Made by a program: the position numbers and the translations under genes. Below the pieces are notes generated by a model. The model saw only the letters and a list, made by a program, of their open reading frames with translations. It made no database searches and was not told the DNA's origin. Of a stretch of 64,000 bases of DNA, positions 63,333 through 64,000 are shown one piece after another. The stretch is from contig OX465584.1 of NCBI GenBank assembly GCA_950022655.1, positions 29,795,469 through 29,859,468 on the forward strand, given 5' to 3'. Position 1 is the stretch's first letter; each line of letters begins with the position of its first letter. Source of the DNA: Alentia gelatinosa. Its lineage: Eukaryota; Annelida; Polychaeta; Phyllodocida; Polynoidae.

Positions 63333-64000
63333 GATTGTATCCTACCCTATCTCCTCGATTTTGGAATATTACGTGATAACAATGCTGTATGCCACTAGTG
63401 GCATATAAAACTCCGTATGCCAGTCAGCGTGGCATACGAAAACCCAATGTTAAGCCTATGGGATTTTATATTAGGGGTAGGATAAATACCTATGACCGTA
63501 TAACCCACACATACTGCCCGCTGCTACCCATGACGTATGTATAGCCAATATATCCACGAGGTATCGTCAAATTTGCTTTTAATAATTTATCGTGGGGGAA
63601 TGACCTCGTGTCCTGACACCTCCTGAGGTATCCGGGGAGAATCAAAATAACATGCTTGATCTATCTATTTAAACCTATGATTACATCTTTGTTATAGACT
63701 ATTAAAGGTGTCCCCAGACCGTCTTGGGGGTGCATATTGTCCTGAGATACGATCCCGGTCACTCAAGGGAGACTATGACTGAAGATCTCACTCTCCATAG
63801 ACGATAGGGTTTATCAAACGCGTTTGACGAACTCTCCCCGAAATGATCATCAACGAGGCGCTGTCCTTACAATCTAGTCATAGTTCTCAGGGAATCCGTT
63901 CGGAAAATATACAGGAGGACTTTCAGTATCACATACCTACACTATTGATGGGTGAGATGGAGTTATTGTCAAGCCGGCAGCCAAAGTGAATATTCAATGT
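63333..64000. other. Right edge; no feature recognised
   Basis: CACTAGTGGCATA and CAGCGTGGCATACG near 63400-63440 are short direct repeats. No further gene 2 exon was found, so its 5' part lies beyond the window. Confidence 0.4.

Overview
The window is AT-rich animal (metazoan) nuclear DNA, most likely from a marine invertebrate. The evidence is spliced genes with one small cysteine module per exon, a ten-cysteine Ly6/uPAR (three-finger) domain, and a transposon mix typical of invertebrates: endonuclease/RT LINEs, a Penelope-like element, a Ngaro/DIRS tyrosine-recombinase retroelement, a Tigger/pogo transposon, piggyBac-like TTAA MITEs and many TIR MITEs. The species cannot be named from the sequence alone.

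Two host genes can be reconstructed, both on the minus strand. Gene 1 (3.2-38.2 kb) starts with a TATA box and a signal-peptide exon. It runs through 17 cysteine-module exons and one short linker exon, all with phase 1-1 boundaries, giving about 620 visible residues. The 5' modules are mostly six-cysteine, furin/growth-factor-receptor-like repeats; the 3' modules are mostly four-cysteine variants. Its 3' end was not resolved. Gene 2 (45.2-61.3 kb, 5' end beyond the right edge) has four similar cysteine modules, then three exons that form a complete ten-cysteine Ly6/uPAR domain and a stop codon. The two genes look like neighbouring, same-direction paralogues for secreted cysteine-rich proteins.

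Most other DNA is mobile elements or simple repeats, largely in introns. From left to right: a LINE whose ORF1 carries a C-terminal NADAR domain (0-1.5 kb); a LINE tail (1.7-2.4 kb); a nested stack at 4.7-11.2 kb in which a Tigger transposon holds a TTAA MITE, which in turn holds an intact 950-codon LINE and a solo LTR with a further MITE inside; a 96-bp minisatellite (13.2-14.8 kb); MITEs and a retroposon with a 15-bp target duplication (15-18.6 kb); LINE remnants (21.8-23.5, 32.1-34.9, 46.4-47.9, 54.7-54.9 kb); a CpG-rich TIR element (28.7-29.5 kb); a decayed Penelope-like element (40.1-41.9 kb); a Ngaro-like element with split direct repeats (49.8-52.5 kb); and 17-bp minisatellites (58-63 kb).

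The most unusual items are the LINE ORF1-NADAR fusion, the cysteine-module plus Ly6 architecture of gene 2, the complete A1-B1-A2-B2 layout of the Ngaro-like element, the nested stack whose insertion order can be read from an intact sister copy, and a set of fold-back hairpins that share a GC-rich tip but not their arms. All calls come from reading the sequence; no database search was possible.
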